From the NCBI RefSeq assembly GCF_009727055.1, contig NC_052350.1:3152191-3216190 (forward strand): a stretch of 64,000 bases of DNA, given 5' to 3'. This document shows positions 1 through 12,250 of the stretch, piece after piece. Every line of letters begins with the position of its first letter. Position 1 is the first letter of the stretch. The position numbers were made by a program, and so were the translations under genes. The stretch comes from Benincasa hispida. Its lineage: Eukaryota > Streptophyta > Magnoliopsida > Cucurbitales > Cucurbitaceae. The notes under the pieces were generated by a model, which was not told where the DNA came from, ran no database searches, and was given only the letters and a program-made list of their open reading frames with translations.

Positions 1-389
1 AGAATATGGTCGATCCTGCGACAAAGGTCATGTACAATGAGAATGCGGATGCGGGATTTGTCAAGTCGAACGGGTTCTCATATGCCATTGTCGTTTTGGG
101 GGAGCCTCCTTATATTGAAATGTTTGGTGACGGCATGAATCTCTCCATTCCTGAACGTAGTCCAAGCACCATAAGAAATGTGTGCAGCAATATCAAATGT
201 GTCATTATCATCATCTTTCGGTGACTACGAATTCACTGGGAAGCTTGCTCGTACATGGTTTAGGACGTTAGGGATTCACATTATGATCCACTTTTTCCAT
301 TTGGATTGTAGGACGTTAGGGATTCACATTATGATCCACTTTTTCCGTTTGGATTGGTTTGACAACAAAACCAAACAAGTACTAGAGAA
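1..389 (+). pseudogene. Decayed 3' end of a GH3 beta-glucosidase / exo-glucanase gene
   Basis: The first 73 codons read as the C-terminal domain of plant family-3 glycoside hydrolases, which act on cell-wall beta-glucans. Visible family blocks are VDPATKV, FVKSNGFSYAIVVLGE and FGDGMNLSIPE. At about 210-225 the frame breaks. It drops directly into FGDYEFTGKLARTWFRT in another frame, which in normal members lies some 30 residues further on, so an internal segment has been deleted. The terminal HYDPLFPFGL block follows in a third frame and is present twice because of a 48-bp tandem duplication. A one-base loss then shifts the final residues before a stop near 389. The upstream part lies outside the window, so whether the rest of the gene survives is unknown. 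The frame breaks make a functional product from this end unlikely. Confidence 0.75.
262..357 (+). repeat. 48-bp tandem duplication inside the GH3 pseudogene
   Basis: Two adjacent 48-bp copies (262-309 and 310-357) both begin AGGACGTTAGGGATTCACAT and differ at one base (a versus g near the end of the PLFPFG coding block). Being 48 bp, the duplication adds 16 codons without changing frame, but the surrounding frame is already broken. Confidence 0.9.
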
Positions 390-934
390 GTTAACATTTT
401 AGGATATTTTTCATCTTACATATGAGATGAGGCTGTTTACAAAGCCCTCTTAGTCTTGTTTTAGAAGCATTTTTAATACCATCTTCTTTTAATCCTCGTA
501 TTGAAAAATAATTTTAATCCAGGATGAACAGGAGTGTTAAATATCTCAATTAATAATAAAAAATGGAAAAAAAATATACGATCTCCACAATTTTTATCAA
601 GTATAGTTGTGTGCAAGTCATCAATTATCATCCCAAAAGTCGATGTTTTGGTATTTATTTTATTTAAGATAAATGGTTACAAAATTGGAAGTAAAGAGTT
701 AGAAAAGTACACATTTGTCATTGTTTCAAACTTTGTTACACAAAAGTAGGGAGTTTTTGGATCATAAATACTAGAGTGATTTCTAAATGTACTTTGTCCA
801 TGGACAAGGAAGAAGGGAATAAGAGAGAAAAAAAAAACACAACAGGTAAGTTCAGAATAAACATAAATAGCTAACTAATACTCTAAAACTACCAAAGAAA
901 TAAAACTAAAAAGGCCTATTCCTATTCACCAAAC
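390..934. other. Intergenic, no gene seen
   Basis: AT-rich sequence between the GH3 remnant and the stop codon of the strictosidine-synthase-like gene. The short open frames here match nothing recognisable. The upper part (about 780-934) should contain the 3' UTR of the minus-strand gene, but no canonical AATAAA is visible on that strand. Confidence 0.5.
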
Positions 935-3789
935 TTAATGCAAATCATAAACTGCAAGAAAAGACATTAAAACACTTCCAATCCACAATTTTCCATCTTT
1001 TTCCTCAACTTCACTTGCTACTCTCACAACCTTCCCTTGGTTGTCTTCTAATATCTGTAAAAGCTTTCCCTCTGGGCTGTACTTCACAACCACTGCATGA
1101 GGCCTCCCCCCAAGCAAGATGGTCTGGAATTTTACTGATATTGGAAGCTTGAGAAGAAATTTCCTCAGTTTTGGATATTTAGCTTCCAAACTGGCTAATG
1201 TCGATCGTCGACTGTGGATTGCCACCCAGAATTTGCCCTTGTCGTTCGTTCGGATGTTGTCGGGAAATCCGGGAAGTATGGCGAAGACCTCTGTTGTTCC
1301 TGCTTTCTCACCCTTTAACCAATACTTGCATAATCTAGATCATGAAAATGTTGCCAAAGTAGTGAATGAGTTGAAATAAATAAACAGATCATTGGTGTTC
1401 TTTCCATTTTGTGAACATAAATGCATGGACTAAGAGGTGTTAATAATGAGAGTGCGACTGAAGTAATAAATGTTGATGAAAAACTTAAAAGAGGCATTTC
1501 CAGTTGTAAAGAGTTTCACCTTCCTTTGCCCCCTTCGGAGAAGACGAAGAATGAACCGTCCTTGCTTAGAGACACGCCATTTGGAAAATAAACATCTCTC
1601 ACAAGAACAGTGGTTTCTCCTGTAGCAGCATTATACTTCAAAACTCTCCCAGAGTTCTCAGCAGAAAAAACTACATGCAAGAAGTTCCTGCACAAGAAAT
1701 ATAGGTATAAGAACTCTCAGAAGGTTTCTACGCTTTGGCCTTAGAAATCAGACTTAAGAGACAAGCAGCAAGAAAACTGAAAAAAAATCCCAAAGGCCAA
1801 AGAGTCCTTTGAATATTCTTGGAATTAGTCTAGTTAATCTAGATTTTAAACCAAATTACTGAATGTCATAACAACTTGATATTTTGGTTTATAAGAATAG
1901 AATACAATGTTGTCTTGAACAAGAACAACATCAACAAGTTTTACAGATGAACATAAAGGAGATCTTCCATTCCCTTGCTCTTTGTTGATCAACAAGTTTT
2001 ACTTACGATTTTCACATAACCCTCATCTATAAAGTGGTGAGCAACAAGAAAATCACCATAATATTATTAGGAAGCATCTATTGTCTTTTGATTATTAGCA
2101 AGAGAAAATCACAATAGCTTACCTTCGGTGGTATTTGGTGCTGCTATCTGTGAAGTACACATTCCCTTCTTCATCAAGGTCTAGATCATTGGTGAACTTG
2201 AATGGAACTCCTTCTGCTTCAGTTGAAAGAGATGTTGCCAGACCTCCTTCCGGTCCGACTTTCATCAGCCCGAAGTATGCATCTGCAATATATAAATCGC
2301 CTGTCTTCTTGTCAAATCGGAGACCCAAAGGGCGGCCACATATATGTTCATTCTTCCAATAACTTAAAATTGATGGCTTAGGATCACATATCTCCGACCT
2401 GAAACCATATGGAAACAAATTAGAATGTATCGGCAACATTTAAAAACAAATGCCTAGAACAAGGAAATGATAGATAATAATTATAAAACATCAAAATTAG
2501 ACATGTTGCAAACAAATTTTGGCATATAACATAACAGATCTATTTATCACATTTTGATGATACTATTAAAGGGAAAATTGACAGAAGTAACCCTCAGGGA
2601 TTACTCGACCGGGAAGGACCGAGAAAAACTAAACCAACCAACAGGATGCTGATTGTGAAAGATGAAAACATTTGAGGGATATTTCTAACCATTTCTCCCC
2701 TACTAAAAGTCTCCAAAAAGGATGCAGATTAACTTTTGTGTTTTGTCTCTTCTTGCACCAAATCCTCCTACAAGAGTTTGAACAAAGCAATATAAACATA
2801 TGTGTGCTTGTGTACATACAATGTTCACACAAAGTTGTCCCAATTAAATATTATTAACTGAAAGATTGTTTCTATATATAATAAAGTTAATACTATCGAA
2901 CTTTACAGCATGACTCCACTTGTAGGCTATATAAAATAATCAGTACATATGAAGCAACCAACTATAGTTTAATCATTTGAATTCTTACTCTACAAAAAGA
3001 AAAAAAGAATTGGATGACAATTTAAATAATTAGAAAGAGAGGAAGATTTTCACTGAAACAGTCAGATTTTTGCCAAATTTCATAGGATTTAAAGATGAAT
3101 TACACTTTTTTTATCATCCAAACACAAGATTTTAAAAATATTCATATATTTCTTGTTCTATAGATGAAAACTTCAAAATCAATTTTTGAATTTGAAGGCA
3201 CAGGTTTTAATATTATTTTTTTGAACTTGGTCGGTCCCAAATTTGGAGGAGGTTAAGATATCGTCAGGCTCTTGAATTAGAATTAAAAAAAGATAAACAT
3301 CCGCTTATACACTATCAAACTTCCTCCATCCTACATCGACACGAAACCCTAGGAGAATCCACAAACAAGAACGTCTAAGCAATTAACACAGACAGATTCA
3401 GCAAAAAGAAGAAGAGAAGAACATTACCTATTCGGCGAAGTATAAGCAAAATCAGTCCAGGATTCGCCATTCCAGAACAATACTCTACCATCAGCGACAC
3501 CAGTGTAAGGTCCACGCCCTAGAGGATCGAAAGCCACACTCTCAGGTCCCTGAACTTGATCCTTAAACATAATCGTCGACTTCTGCAACAAGTTATGGGT
3601 ATCTCTGTCCGTCGGAATTTGAGACCACGAAGGCAATTCGACATCGTAGGTCTCAAAGTCAGGGAAGTCAGCGATCACACTGTGCTTGAAGGGATCGGTT
3701 GCGCAATACAGAGCCAGTAAGAAGAAAAGGCCGGCGACGACAGCACCGAACGAGACGGAAGAGCCAGTGTTCTCATTTGGGTGCCCCAT
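935..3789 (-). CDS. Strictosidine synthase-like / APMAP-type protein, 4 exons, 401 aa
   Basis: I join four exons: 3428-3789, 2123-2398, 1520-1687 and 935-1334. All introns are GT-AG with phase-2 junctions, and the joined frame is open from ATG 3789 to TAA 935. Residues about 14-31 form a hydrophobic segment (GAVVAGLFFLLALYC), so the product is probably a type II membrane or secretory-pathway protein. The rest is the six-bladed strictosidine-synthase/gluconolactonase-like propeller. Recognisable blocks are GPESVAFD, GRPLGLRFD, LYIADAYFGL, FTNDLDLDEEGNVYFTDSS, FPNGVSLSKDGSFFVF, LPGFPDNIR and the C-terminal RPHAVVVKYSPEG. Length fits the plant strictosidine-synthase-like group (about 370-410 aa). 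Members of this group are generally not true strictosidine synthases, and the substrate is unknown. The gene looks intact. The family call is firm; the reaction is not known. Confidence 0.9.
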
Positions 3790-3947
3790 TGCCGGGGAGA
3801 GTGGCTGAAGAATGTCGTTGGAGGAGATAATGGAGATTGGAGAAGGATTGTGAAGTTGAAAAGTCGTTGGTGGATTCTGATCTGGTTGATAGTGGATTGA
3901 AGGTTTGATTATGGCAATGGAGAATCCTCCATGGAAAAGCTTGTATT

Positions 3948-3957
3948 TATTGCTTCA
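3948..3957 (-). promoter_or_regulatory. Possible TATA box of the strictosidine synthase-like gene
   Basis: On the minus strand the sequence GCAATAAATACAAGC lies about 160 bp upstream of the ATG at 3789. It is the best TATA-like element in the local leader. The match is imperfect and the transcription start is not visible. Confidence 0.3.
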
Positions 3958-4327
3958 ATCCCACATGAAACCAAAACAGAACAGGAATGGGACTTTTCAT
4001 TTTCATTGGGATTTCAACCTCCATATTTATGTTGTATACCTATCTTTGGCATTCCTCCAATCATAATTTATCAATTTATTTTTTAAATATATTTTAATAT
4101 TTTTTAGATGTGAGTGATAAAAAGAAAGGTCCAAACATGAATGATACACCAAATGCACGAAATATTATCCTTTATCTAATATCTTAATCTTAAATTTAAA
4201 TCCTTTACCCTAATTTTATAGGGAAATATTATTTTAATCCTTTTGTTTAATTTCTTAATAAAACTTTTTCTTTAAAGGGTTATCCTATAGCATTTAAATT
4301 ATAAATTTCTAAAATTATTATTATTAT

Positions 4328-4613
4328 TAAATCAATTTTGATAAAAATTGAGTTTAATGGTAAGTTTAAAGGTATTATTAAATCAATCTTTTAAAACTGA
4401 TTGCAAATTATTATTATTATTGAAGGATTGTCCTATAGCATTTAATAATAATAATTATTATTATTAAATCAATTTTGATAAAAATTGAGTTTAATGGTAA
4501 GTTTAAAGGTATTATTAAATCAATCTTTTAAAACTGATTGCAAATTATTATTATTATTGAAGGATTGTCCTATAGCATTTAATAATAATAATTATTATTA
4601 TTAAATCAATTTT
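4328..4613. repeat. 137-bp tandem repeat, two full copies plus partial
   Basis: Copies start at 4328 and 4465 and a partial third starts at 4602, so the period is exactly 137 bp. Each begins TAAATCAATTTTGATAAAAA and ends in a TTA/TAA-rich run containing TCCTATAGCATTTAATAATA. The two full copies look identical by eye, suggesting a recent duplication. A degenerate partial copy precedes the array near 4278. Confidence 0.85.
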
Positions 4614-4689
4614 AAATTATTATTATTATTTTATACCAAAACTGATTGCAAAAAACAAAAACAAAAAAACAAAGAAACAAGTTTAAAGG

Positions 4690-4730
4690 TATATATATAT
4701 AAAAAAGACAATATATATATATATATATAC
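4690..4730. repeat. AT dinucleotide microsatellite
   Basis: Two runs of alternating AT (4691-4700 and 4711-4730) separated by AAAAAAGACA. Confidence 0.9.
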
Positions 4731-7721
4731 CTATTTTTGGCCTTCATACATTTAATTTAAAAAAATGACATTTATCTAATTCACTTTTTTCAAATCTAAG
4801 TTTCCTATAAAATAGATGAATTAAGCCTTTAGTTTTTCATCCAATATCTCCTTTTTCTAATCCGCTCTTCTTAATTTTTTTATAGAATTTCTTTAGCATT
4901 CAATTATTTTTTCTAATATTTCATTCAATAAAATTGCCACATTTTTGTGTTATTTTCCTTATTATTTAAGGTTCTAAACTTTTTTCAGTATTAGAAATAA
5001 ACAAAAACTTGAATACAGAATCTCCTCAGAACACATATTTAGATATGATCTTAAATCACCAATTGATTCAAAAGTTTATATTGATGAGGGAAACAAATTT
5101 AATTATATATCATTTAACAGATTTTGATGTAGCCAAGTTTATGACCTAAAAAGAAAAGTTCATTATAATTGACAAAGAACTTTTTTTTTAAAAAAAAAAA
5201 TAATAATAAAACAACACCTATTTTAGGATTAATAAACTTTCAAATGCTATCAATAATTAAACTAAATTAATAATAACTAAAGTCTTGTGGAGTAATAATA
5301 TGATTTTTAGTTTTTAATTTTTGAAAATTAAGTTTATTTTTTTTCTATGGGTTACAATGACATTCATTTTTCTTTAAATAAAATAGTTGAATTCTTAACT
5401 AAATTCTAAATAAAAAAACAAGTTTTTAAAAAATTATAACTCCGTTTAATAATCATTTGGTTTTTAAATTTTAGTAATATTTAAAAACGTGGCTTAAATG
5501 TGCCTAAATTATTTAGTTTGCTTCCTAAGATTATTGCAGTTAGCTCATTATGAAACCCAATCAGATGGAACCTTTTAAGGTTTTTTTTAAAAAAAAATCT
5601 TTATTGCTTATAAATGTTAAATGATATAATATTATTAAATTTATTTTCACTCATCAACCTAAATATTTAGATAAGTTAGTAATTTAAAATTGTATCGGAC
5701 CGAGTGGTTTAAGATCTCGTATTCAAATTCCAACGCTATTTAAATTAAATAAAAAAAAGTAAAAAACAAATACTTTTCAAACCATTCACAAAAAACATGT
5801 TTTTTTTTGGAATGCGTCCAACTAACTGCACTCCAAAAAATTCTCAAATTCCTATTAGTATGGGCAAGGAAAAGTGAGTGAGTACTTGAAAATTTAAAAA
5901 ATGTTTTATATTTATATTTGGTAAAGAAAAGTTAAAAAGAATTTATTAATATAAAATTTAAATGTAATTTGTCAATAAAAAATTAGAAGATAGAAAATTT
6001 AAATAAGTAATTTATCTCTAAATTCTAAAACCTCCAATGAATTTCTTTTACTAAAGACAACATATTTCAAATTGTATTCTACAACGAGATTATTTAAAAT
6101 CGGTTAAGATTTGAAATCCTTAGAAAAAATCATAAAATTCCAAATAGAGTTTTAATAGTTTCTTTTTTCCAAATTATTGTCTCTAATTTTTTTTTCTTTT
6201 TTTTTTTGTTAATTTCTTCCAACGGTCCCCTCAACGGAATTATTTTTTTTTATATTTAATGTGTTAGGTGAAATTGAATGATCCTCTAGAATAGTGGTCT
6301 ATTATTTAATTTTTTTTCCTTTCAATTTTATTCTTGTTTTAAGCTTGAAATTTAAATAAATGTTGTTTTCAAGTATAAAAAAATAATCAATTTATTTACA
6401 AATATATTAAAATATCAATTATCAGGATAGACACTAATCAATATCTATCAATCGGTGTCTTATCACTGTCTATCAATAATGACGTTTTACTTAATTATTT
6501 GAAAATATTTCGTCATAGGAGACAATTACCTAGGAACTAAAAGTTAATCTAAAACATATATTTAACACTCTATTTGTAAAATCTTCTTAAAAAACTTAAT
6601 TTGTAAAATAAATAAGTTATAAGTAATACATGTTAGCCCTTTATTTCCATTACTTACTAGTTATCCTTTTTTTTTTTTTTATCTAAAATAAACATTTTAA
6701 TTGATTTATTATTTCACTTAATAGATAGTTTGTAATACTTTCCATATGTTTTTTTTCCCAAAATGAATATTGTGATTTATACTAATCATAAAATATTTAA
6801 ATAAAGTGAACATAACTCAATAATAATTGACATATACTTTTTTTCTTGAATTCAAAGGTTCAAATCTCACATTACACTTTATATTAAAAATTAAAAAAGG
6901 ACTTAAACATAGAAAACTTATTATCTAAAATATATTAATTAGTCCTTATTCTGTTAGTTAATACTTTACTTAGTCTTTAATATTAAAAACTTCATATTGT
7001 ATAGGGCATTGAGAAAAGGTTGAGGTTTGATTTATTTGGATGGCTCTACATGGTCCCTTCGAGGCTATTCATCTGTTAAATATCTAGGAGAGTAGAAAAC
7101 TTGACTAGTGTAAAATTGTTAGAGATAAATACTATATTTTAAAGATCAATTATCACGTCTTGTATGAACATAATAAAAATTAATCAACTAGAAACAACAA
7201 TAATAAAGTAAGGGCCCGATCAATTTGAACATGAAAAAATATTTTCAAGATAAAAAAAAAAAAAACTATCGAATGAAGTCAAAATCTCTACGATAATCAT
7301 AATAGGTTATGACAAACTCTTCCTAATCACAATTAGACATACACAATAGATATCTTAAGATTAATAAATCCTGATAACAAACGACAACCATAGAAAATAA
7401 TAAATTAGAAAGATCTTCATTACTCGATTGGACTATGAATAGACTTTCAATTATACGAAATAGACAATTTTGTTGCTCTCCTTTTAAATGTTCTTTGCTT
7501 CTTATATATATATAATTACACTTGAAAAAAAATCCATTATTGTATTTGAAAATCGAGATGTTGAGCCCAGTCTAGCCAGGCACATACATAAGAGGTTCAA
7601 GGCCCAACCTTAATCATGGAATCCCTTCACAGAGAAAGAAAGGAGATTATTTTGACAATAAATGTTAAAAAATAACACAATAATAAAAAATAAATTTAAC
7701 AAAGAACAAATGAAAAAAATA

Positions 7722-8260
7722 TTTTTTTTATCCTTTAAGTGTTGGGTATGGTTTCAATTTAGTCCCTGGTTTCAAAATGTTGTTACATATTTAGTCCTTA
7801 ATTTTTTATCAAGTTTCAAAATGCTATAATTTTACTTTTGATATTTGAGTTTTGCTTCAGTTTGGTCCCTATGTTTCAAGATTTACACTTATAACCTTGA
7901 TTTTTTTTACTAAATACTCATTTTTTGTCTTTAAAGTTAATTTATGTTAATAAATTAAAAAGTTAAAGAATTATAATTAATTAAGTTTTACTATTTTTAT
8001 CACTTTTCAAAATAAATTAAAAATTTTACTTCATAATTATTTGAATTAATTAATAGAAATTGACGTGAATTATTGAAAGTGAGTATTTAATAACAAATTG
8101 AGATTAAAAATGTAAAATATTGAAACTTAGGGACCAAATTAAAACAAAATTATAATCTAAAGAATAAAATTGTAACATTTTGAAATTTATGGTCTAAATT
8201 GAAACAAAACTCAAAATTTGAGGACTAAATGTATAATATTTTAAAATTTATGGATAAAAA
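7722..8260. mobile_element. Foldback element with TTTAGTCC-type arms
   Basis: The left arm carries TTTTTTATCC, then ATTTAGTCCCTGG, TTTAGTCCTTAA and TTTGGTCCC. The right arm carries the inverted series GGGACCAAATT, GGTCTAAATTG, GAGGACTAAATG and finally GGATAAAAAAG, which is the reverse complement of the left end. This is a non-autonomous element with long imperfect inverted repeats. Similar elements recur in the cyclase introns. The superfamily is not determined and no clear target duplication was found. Confidence 0.6.
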
Positions 8261-8946
8261 AGATGTTATTTCAAGAACAAATATTGATTGTTATTTAATC
8301 CATTATTAAAATCTAATATTATAATTATTAAATTTGATTGAGTAAATTATTAAATCACAATGCTGTTCAAATAAATAAATTTTAATAAACCGAATACGAT
8401 GATGATGAGTATTGCGAAGTATCTTATTATTTAATTAGCGAAAATTAAATATCTTTATAGTAGTTAATTTCTTTTGTGAGTTGGTTTGAAATACTTTAAA
8501 GAAGATATTCTTTTAAAAGTAAGTTATATTCATGAGACACCTCAACCAACATAGACCAAATATTAAGAAAATTCTCAAACTTTTCAAGGAAAGTTCTCTC
8601 AATAATTACATGCATAATTCTATAAACATTTTGAAAGAAATACCAATTTTGTACTACTACTAAAAATATATAACATTTATTAGCATGAGGAAGATGGAGC
8701 TAAATACTCCGAAATGGTATTTTCAACAATTTACAACAATTCTTTTACCCTATATACTACTAAGAATACTTTTTTTTTTCTTTCTAAATGATATTGTTGC
8801 AATATAAAAATTACAGCATGAAGGTTTGAAGTTTTGACCTAAAAAATCATTTTTATGAGTTATGATCACTTTGATGCAAAAGGATCATTCTTTTACTTGC
8901 AAACATATCAATTAAAACCAATCATCATATATAAGATAATAGTAGA

Positions 8947-9100
8947 TGTTAATATTATCTAATATTATTTGTGTAAACTTGTATTCGTGTATTCCTTATT
9001 TGGTGTATTTGGTTAGGATTTAGTGTCTGTTTTTAGTGCATAAATACTCCTATATTTTCCCATTATGAGTGTGAAATATACAAATGCAGTAAAAATTCCA
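8947..9100 (+). mobile_element. Short copia LTR fragment
   Basis: The stretch begins TGTTAATATTATCTAATATT and ends AAAAATTCCA. It is clearly alike over its whole length to the reverse complement of 36244-36404, which sits right after the polypurine tract of another copia element. That makes this an LTR, or the conserved part of one, of the same family, here in plus orientation. It abuts the minus-strand copia element at 9103. No matching target duplication flanks it. Confidence 0.6.
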
Positions 9101-9102
9101 AA

Positions 9103-9494
9103 TGACATTGTGGTTCATGTGCTGTCAATAGCTTTCGAGAATCATGTCGCACTAGTTAAGAATGGAAATCGAAGTGATAGCAGCCAGTTAGTGAGGAAGA
9201 CGATGAGACAGCAAAAGATGAGAGGTTTTCGACCGAAAATTGCCCTTATGATTTTTTTAATATATTCACTAGGTGTATCCTTTATACAATTAGAATCTCT
9301 AATTTTGGGATTTTAGTGATAAATGAATGAAATAATAAATATACATGTGTTGTAACCTGATTGGTCCTTCTATAACTAAAAATATTCTTTCTGTTAATTG
9401 GTAAGGCTGTAATTATGAGGACTTTTCTTGCTGACTGGGTTGCTGAGTGGCCTTCCCTTTGGTGATGTGGTTGGTTGTGTTGGCATCCTTAACA
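9103..9494 (-). mobile_element. 3' LTR of copia element 1
   Basis: On the minus strand the RNase H coding sequence runs into the polypurine tract TTTGAAGGGGAA, followed at 9494 by TGTTAAGGATGCC, the usual start of an LTR. The lower boundary is set at 9103 because the minus strand there reads CAATGTCA (ending in CA) and an unrelated LTR fragment ends at 9100. There is no second LTR for comparison, so the lower end is approximate. Confidence 0.6.
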
Positions 9495-12250
9495 TTCCCC
9501 TTCAAACGAGAGGGTAGTTCTACTACACCGAGTTTGGATCGAAGGTTGAAAAACTGTGAGTGTGTTAGTGTCTTGGTGAGGCAGTCAACTATTTGGTTGG
9601 AAGATGGTACATATCGAACATCAAGCTGATCACGGAGAACTTGATCACAAACGAAGTGAATGTCAATTTCAATGTACTTGGTCCGTGCATGAAACATCGG
9701 ATTTAGGGCTAGAGCACCCACACTTAAATTGTCACACCATAGGATTGAAGCCGACTACTATTTTACACCAATTTCACACAGTAATTGTACCCATATGATT
9801 TCTACAGAGGTATAAGGTAGTGCTCTATATTCAAATTCCATGTTTGATCGGGCTACAACGGATTGTTTCTTTGAAGACCAAGAGATGATTTCCACCAAGG
9901 AAGATACAATATGCAACAATTAATTTACGATCGTCTATAGTAGCTGCCCAATCTGCATTTGAGAAGGCTGAAATGGACAGATCTGAACCCTGTTGAAGGT
10001 AGATGCCAAAGTGTCTAGTGCCACTTACATACCTTAGTTTTCTCTTCACTACTTGCCAGTGGATCGTTGGTTGTTTTAAGTATTGACTTAGATAATTAAC
10101 TGCATATGTAATGTCTGATCTCATCGTGGTTAGGTACTGTAAGGCACCAATCGTGCTCCGATAGATATAGGGATCTTCAATGGGTGTGCCATCTGAAATG
10201 GAAGTTGCTTATTCAGTACACTCGGAGAAGGTGCTAGTTTTAAAGCTCCAAGGTCAAGTCAGGTTAGCAGGTCCTCGACATACTTTTCCTGACTCAGTAT
10301 AACTCCATTGGCTAGATTGTGAAGTTGGACTCCAAGGAAGTAGCTAAGTTGGCCGAGATCCTTTAAGGCAAACTTAAAGTCCAAGGTAGTTACAATCTTG
10401 TTGATTACCTGCTGATCGGTGCATGTAATAATAATATCGTCAACATATACCAGTAATAGCATCAAGGTAGAAGTGCTTCGATATATGAATAGGGATGTAT
10501 CGGATTTAGCATTCTGAAATCCCAGTTGTATAGTGATGTCTTCAATGTGTTGTTCCAGGCCCTTGGTGCTTGTTTTAGGCCATATATGGCCTTGTGTAAG
10601 CGACATACATGATTTGGTAGTTGGGGATTGACAAATCCTTGCGGTTGGCACATGTAAACTTTTTCATCGAGGACCCCATTGAGGAATGCATTATTGAAAT
10701 CTAACTGTCTCAATTGCCACCCTTTGGATACAACAAGACTAATGATGATCTGGATGGTTGATACCTTTACCATTGGACTAAATGTCTCGAAGAAATCAAT
10801 GCCCAAATTTTGATGGAAGCCTTTTGCTACGATTCATGCCTTGTAGCGTAGGAGGGAGCCGTTTGGACTTCTTTTGATTCTGAATATCCATTTATTTCCT
10901 ACAATGATCATTGATGGTGATGGAGGAACTAATGTCCAGGTTTGGTTTTTCATCAGTGCTGTGAATTCTTCACTCATTGCTTTGTTCCATTGAGTAGTTT
11001 TTAGTGTATCAGTGACTCTTGTAGGTTCGGTTAGGGACCAATCTTTTTGGGTGTGAGAGGACAGGATTTTGGGTTTGAATATTCCTGCTTTTCCTCGGGT
11101 AACCATGGGATGAATTGGTAATGATAAAGGTTTTGGGATTGTATCAGGTGTAGCAGTGATGATGGGTATGATTGGTTGATGGCTAGGTGAGGTTGTTCGC
11201 GTTAAGACAGTGGATATGGATTGGGAAGTAGACGATGGTGAAGATGATGGTAGACGATCAGTGGATTGGGCAGTAGACGATGGTAAGTATGAAGGTAAAC
11301 GATCAGAGGATTGGGCTGTAGACGATGGTGAGTATGAAGATAAATGATCAATGGGTTGGGCAGTAGACGATGGTGAGTATGAAGGTAAATGATCAGAGGA
11401 TTGAAGTGGTAAGGCTGGGCTGTCTGTAGTGTTATCAGTTGATGATTGGGTGTAGGATGGTCTGATTATTGGTGAGTGTGAGGTTGTGGATGTGGAGGGC
11501 ATAGAGTTACTGTGCGGTGTGTCTTGACTGAGGGGTAGCTAGTGAATCGGGTGGACTACAGCTTCTTGCTTGTCTGTCCTACAAGCTGAAAGAGACACTT
11601 GACAAGGAAAATCAGTTTCATAAAAAACAACATGTCGAGAGATGGACAACCTACCATTGGAGTTGAAGCATTTATATCCTTTTTGATTCACAACAGTTCC
11701 TAGATAGATGCACTTTTCTATGCGACAATTCAATTTATGTGAATTGTATGGTCTTAAGCAGGGGAAGCAGGCACACCTAAATATTCGAAGGTTCTCAAAC
11801 TTGAGCTTCTTTTTAAACATTACTTCCATTGAGGATTGTTCTTTTAGGACAGGGGTAGGAAGATCATTAATCAGTAGTGTTGAGTATAGGAATGCATCCC
11901 ACCAGTGATGTAAGGGAAGATGTGCAGGGAAGATATGCTTAGGCGAGTAGGGTTAATCCTATTTCCACTACGTGTCTATGCTTTCGCTTAGCCCTTCCAT
12001 TCTGTGCTGATGTATATGGACAGGTATACCTAGAGGTAATGCCAAGTTGATGACAGACCTTGTGTATTTTGAAAAATTCTCCACCATTATCCAACTGCAG
12101 GGACTTGATTAGGGTATTGAACTGAGTTTGTATCATGGTGAGAAAATGTTGAAATGTTGCAAGTGTGTCACTTTTTAATCTTAGAGGGTAGATCCATGTG
12201 TACCTACTGTGATCATCAACAAAGATAGCATAATATTTGTAGATAAATTT
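9495..12250 (-). pseudogene. Ty1/copia pol remnant (integrase, RT, RNase H), 5'-truncated
   Basis: Read on the minus strand, domains are in copia order. The integrase core comes first (FVDDHSRYTWI near 12220, then LQLDNGGEFF and the conserved PYTSAQNGRA). A variable linker (10834-11500) follows. Reverse transcriptase has QLDFNNAFLNG, AIYGLKQAPRAW and the active site YVDDIIIT near 10430. RNase H has RTKYIEIDIHFV and VDCLTKTL. Gag, protease and the integrase zinc finger are absent: similarity stops abruptly at about 12250. The RT is split between overlapping frames near 10460-10650 and RNase H contains stops near 9750-9830, so the element is dead. It is of typical plant copia type; the lineage was not assigned. 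Confidence 0.9.
11219..11398 (-). repeat. Four 45-bp in-frame repeats in the copia 1 linker
   Basis: Four consecutive 45-bp units, each starting GATTGGG or GGTTGGG on the plus strand, encode a 15-residue Ser/Pro-rich motif of the form S-S-D-R-L-P-S-Y-x-P-S-S-T-A-Q on the minus strand. They lie between integrase and reverse transcriptase, a region that is normally variable and proline/serine rich in copia polyproteins. Confidence 0.85.

Larger units (their letters stand above)
3960..8946. other. AT-rich intergenic region of repeats, no gene seen
   Basis: About 5 kb upstream of the strictosidine-synthase-like gene without a supportable reading frame. It holds the 137-bp tandem repeat at 4328, AT microsatellites, a GATAGA/TCTATC-rich stretch at about 6420-6490 and a foldback element at 7722-8260. 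Homopolymer A/T runs are frequent. Confidence 0.6.

Noticed and set aside
5697..5735. tRNA-like A/B-box phrase (ACCGAGTGG then TATTCAAATTCC)
   Set aside because: Spacing is too short for a tRNA and no acceptor stem pairs. It could be a worn tRNA-derived SINE, as could similar phrases near 6860, 28270 and 30280, but the evidence is too thin to list.
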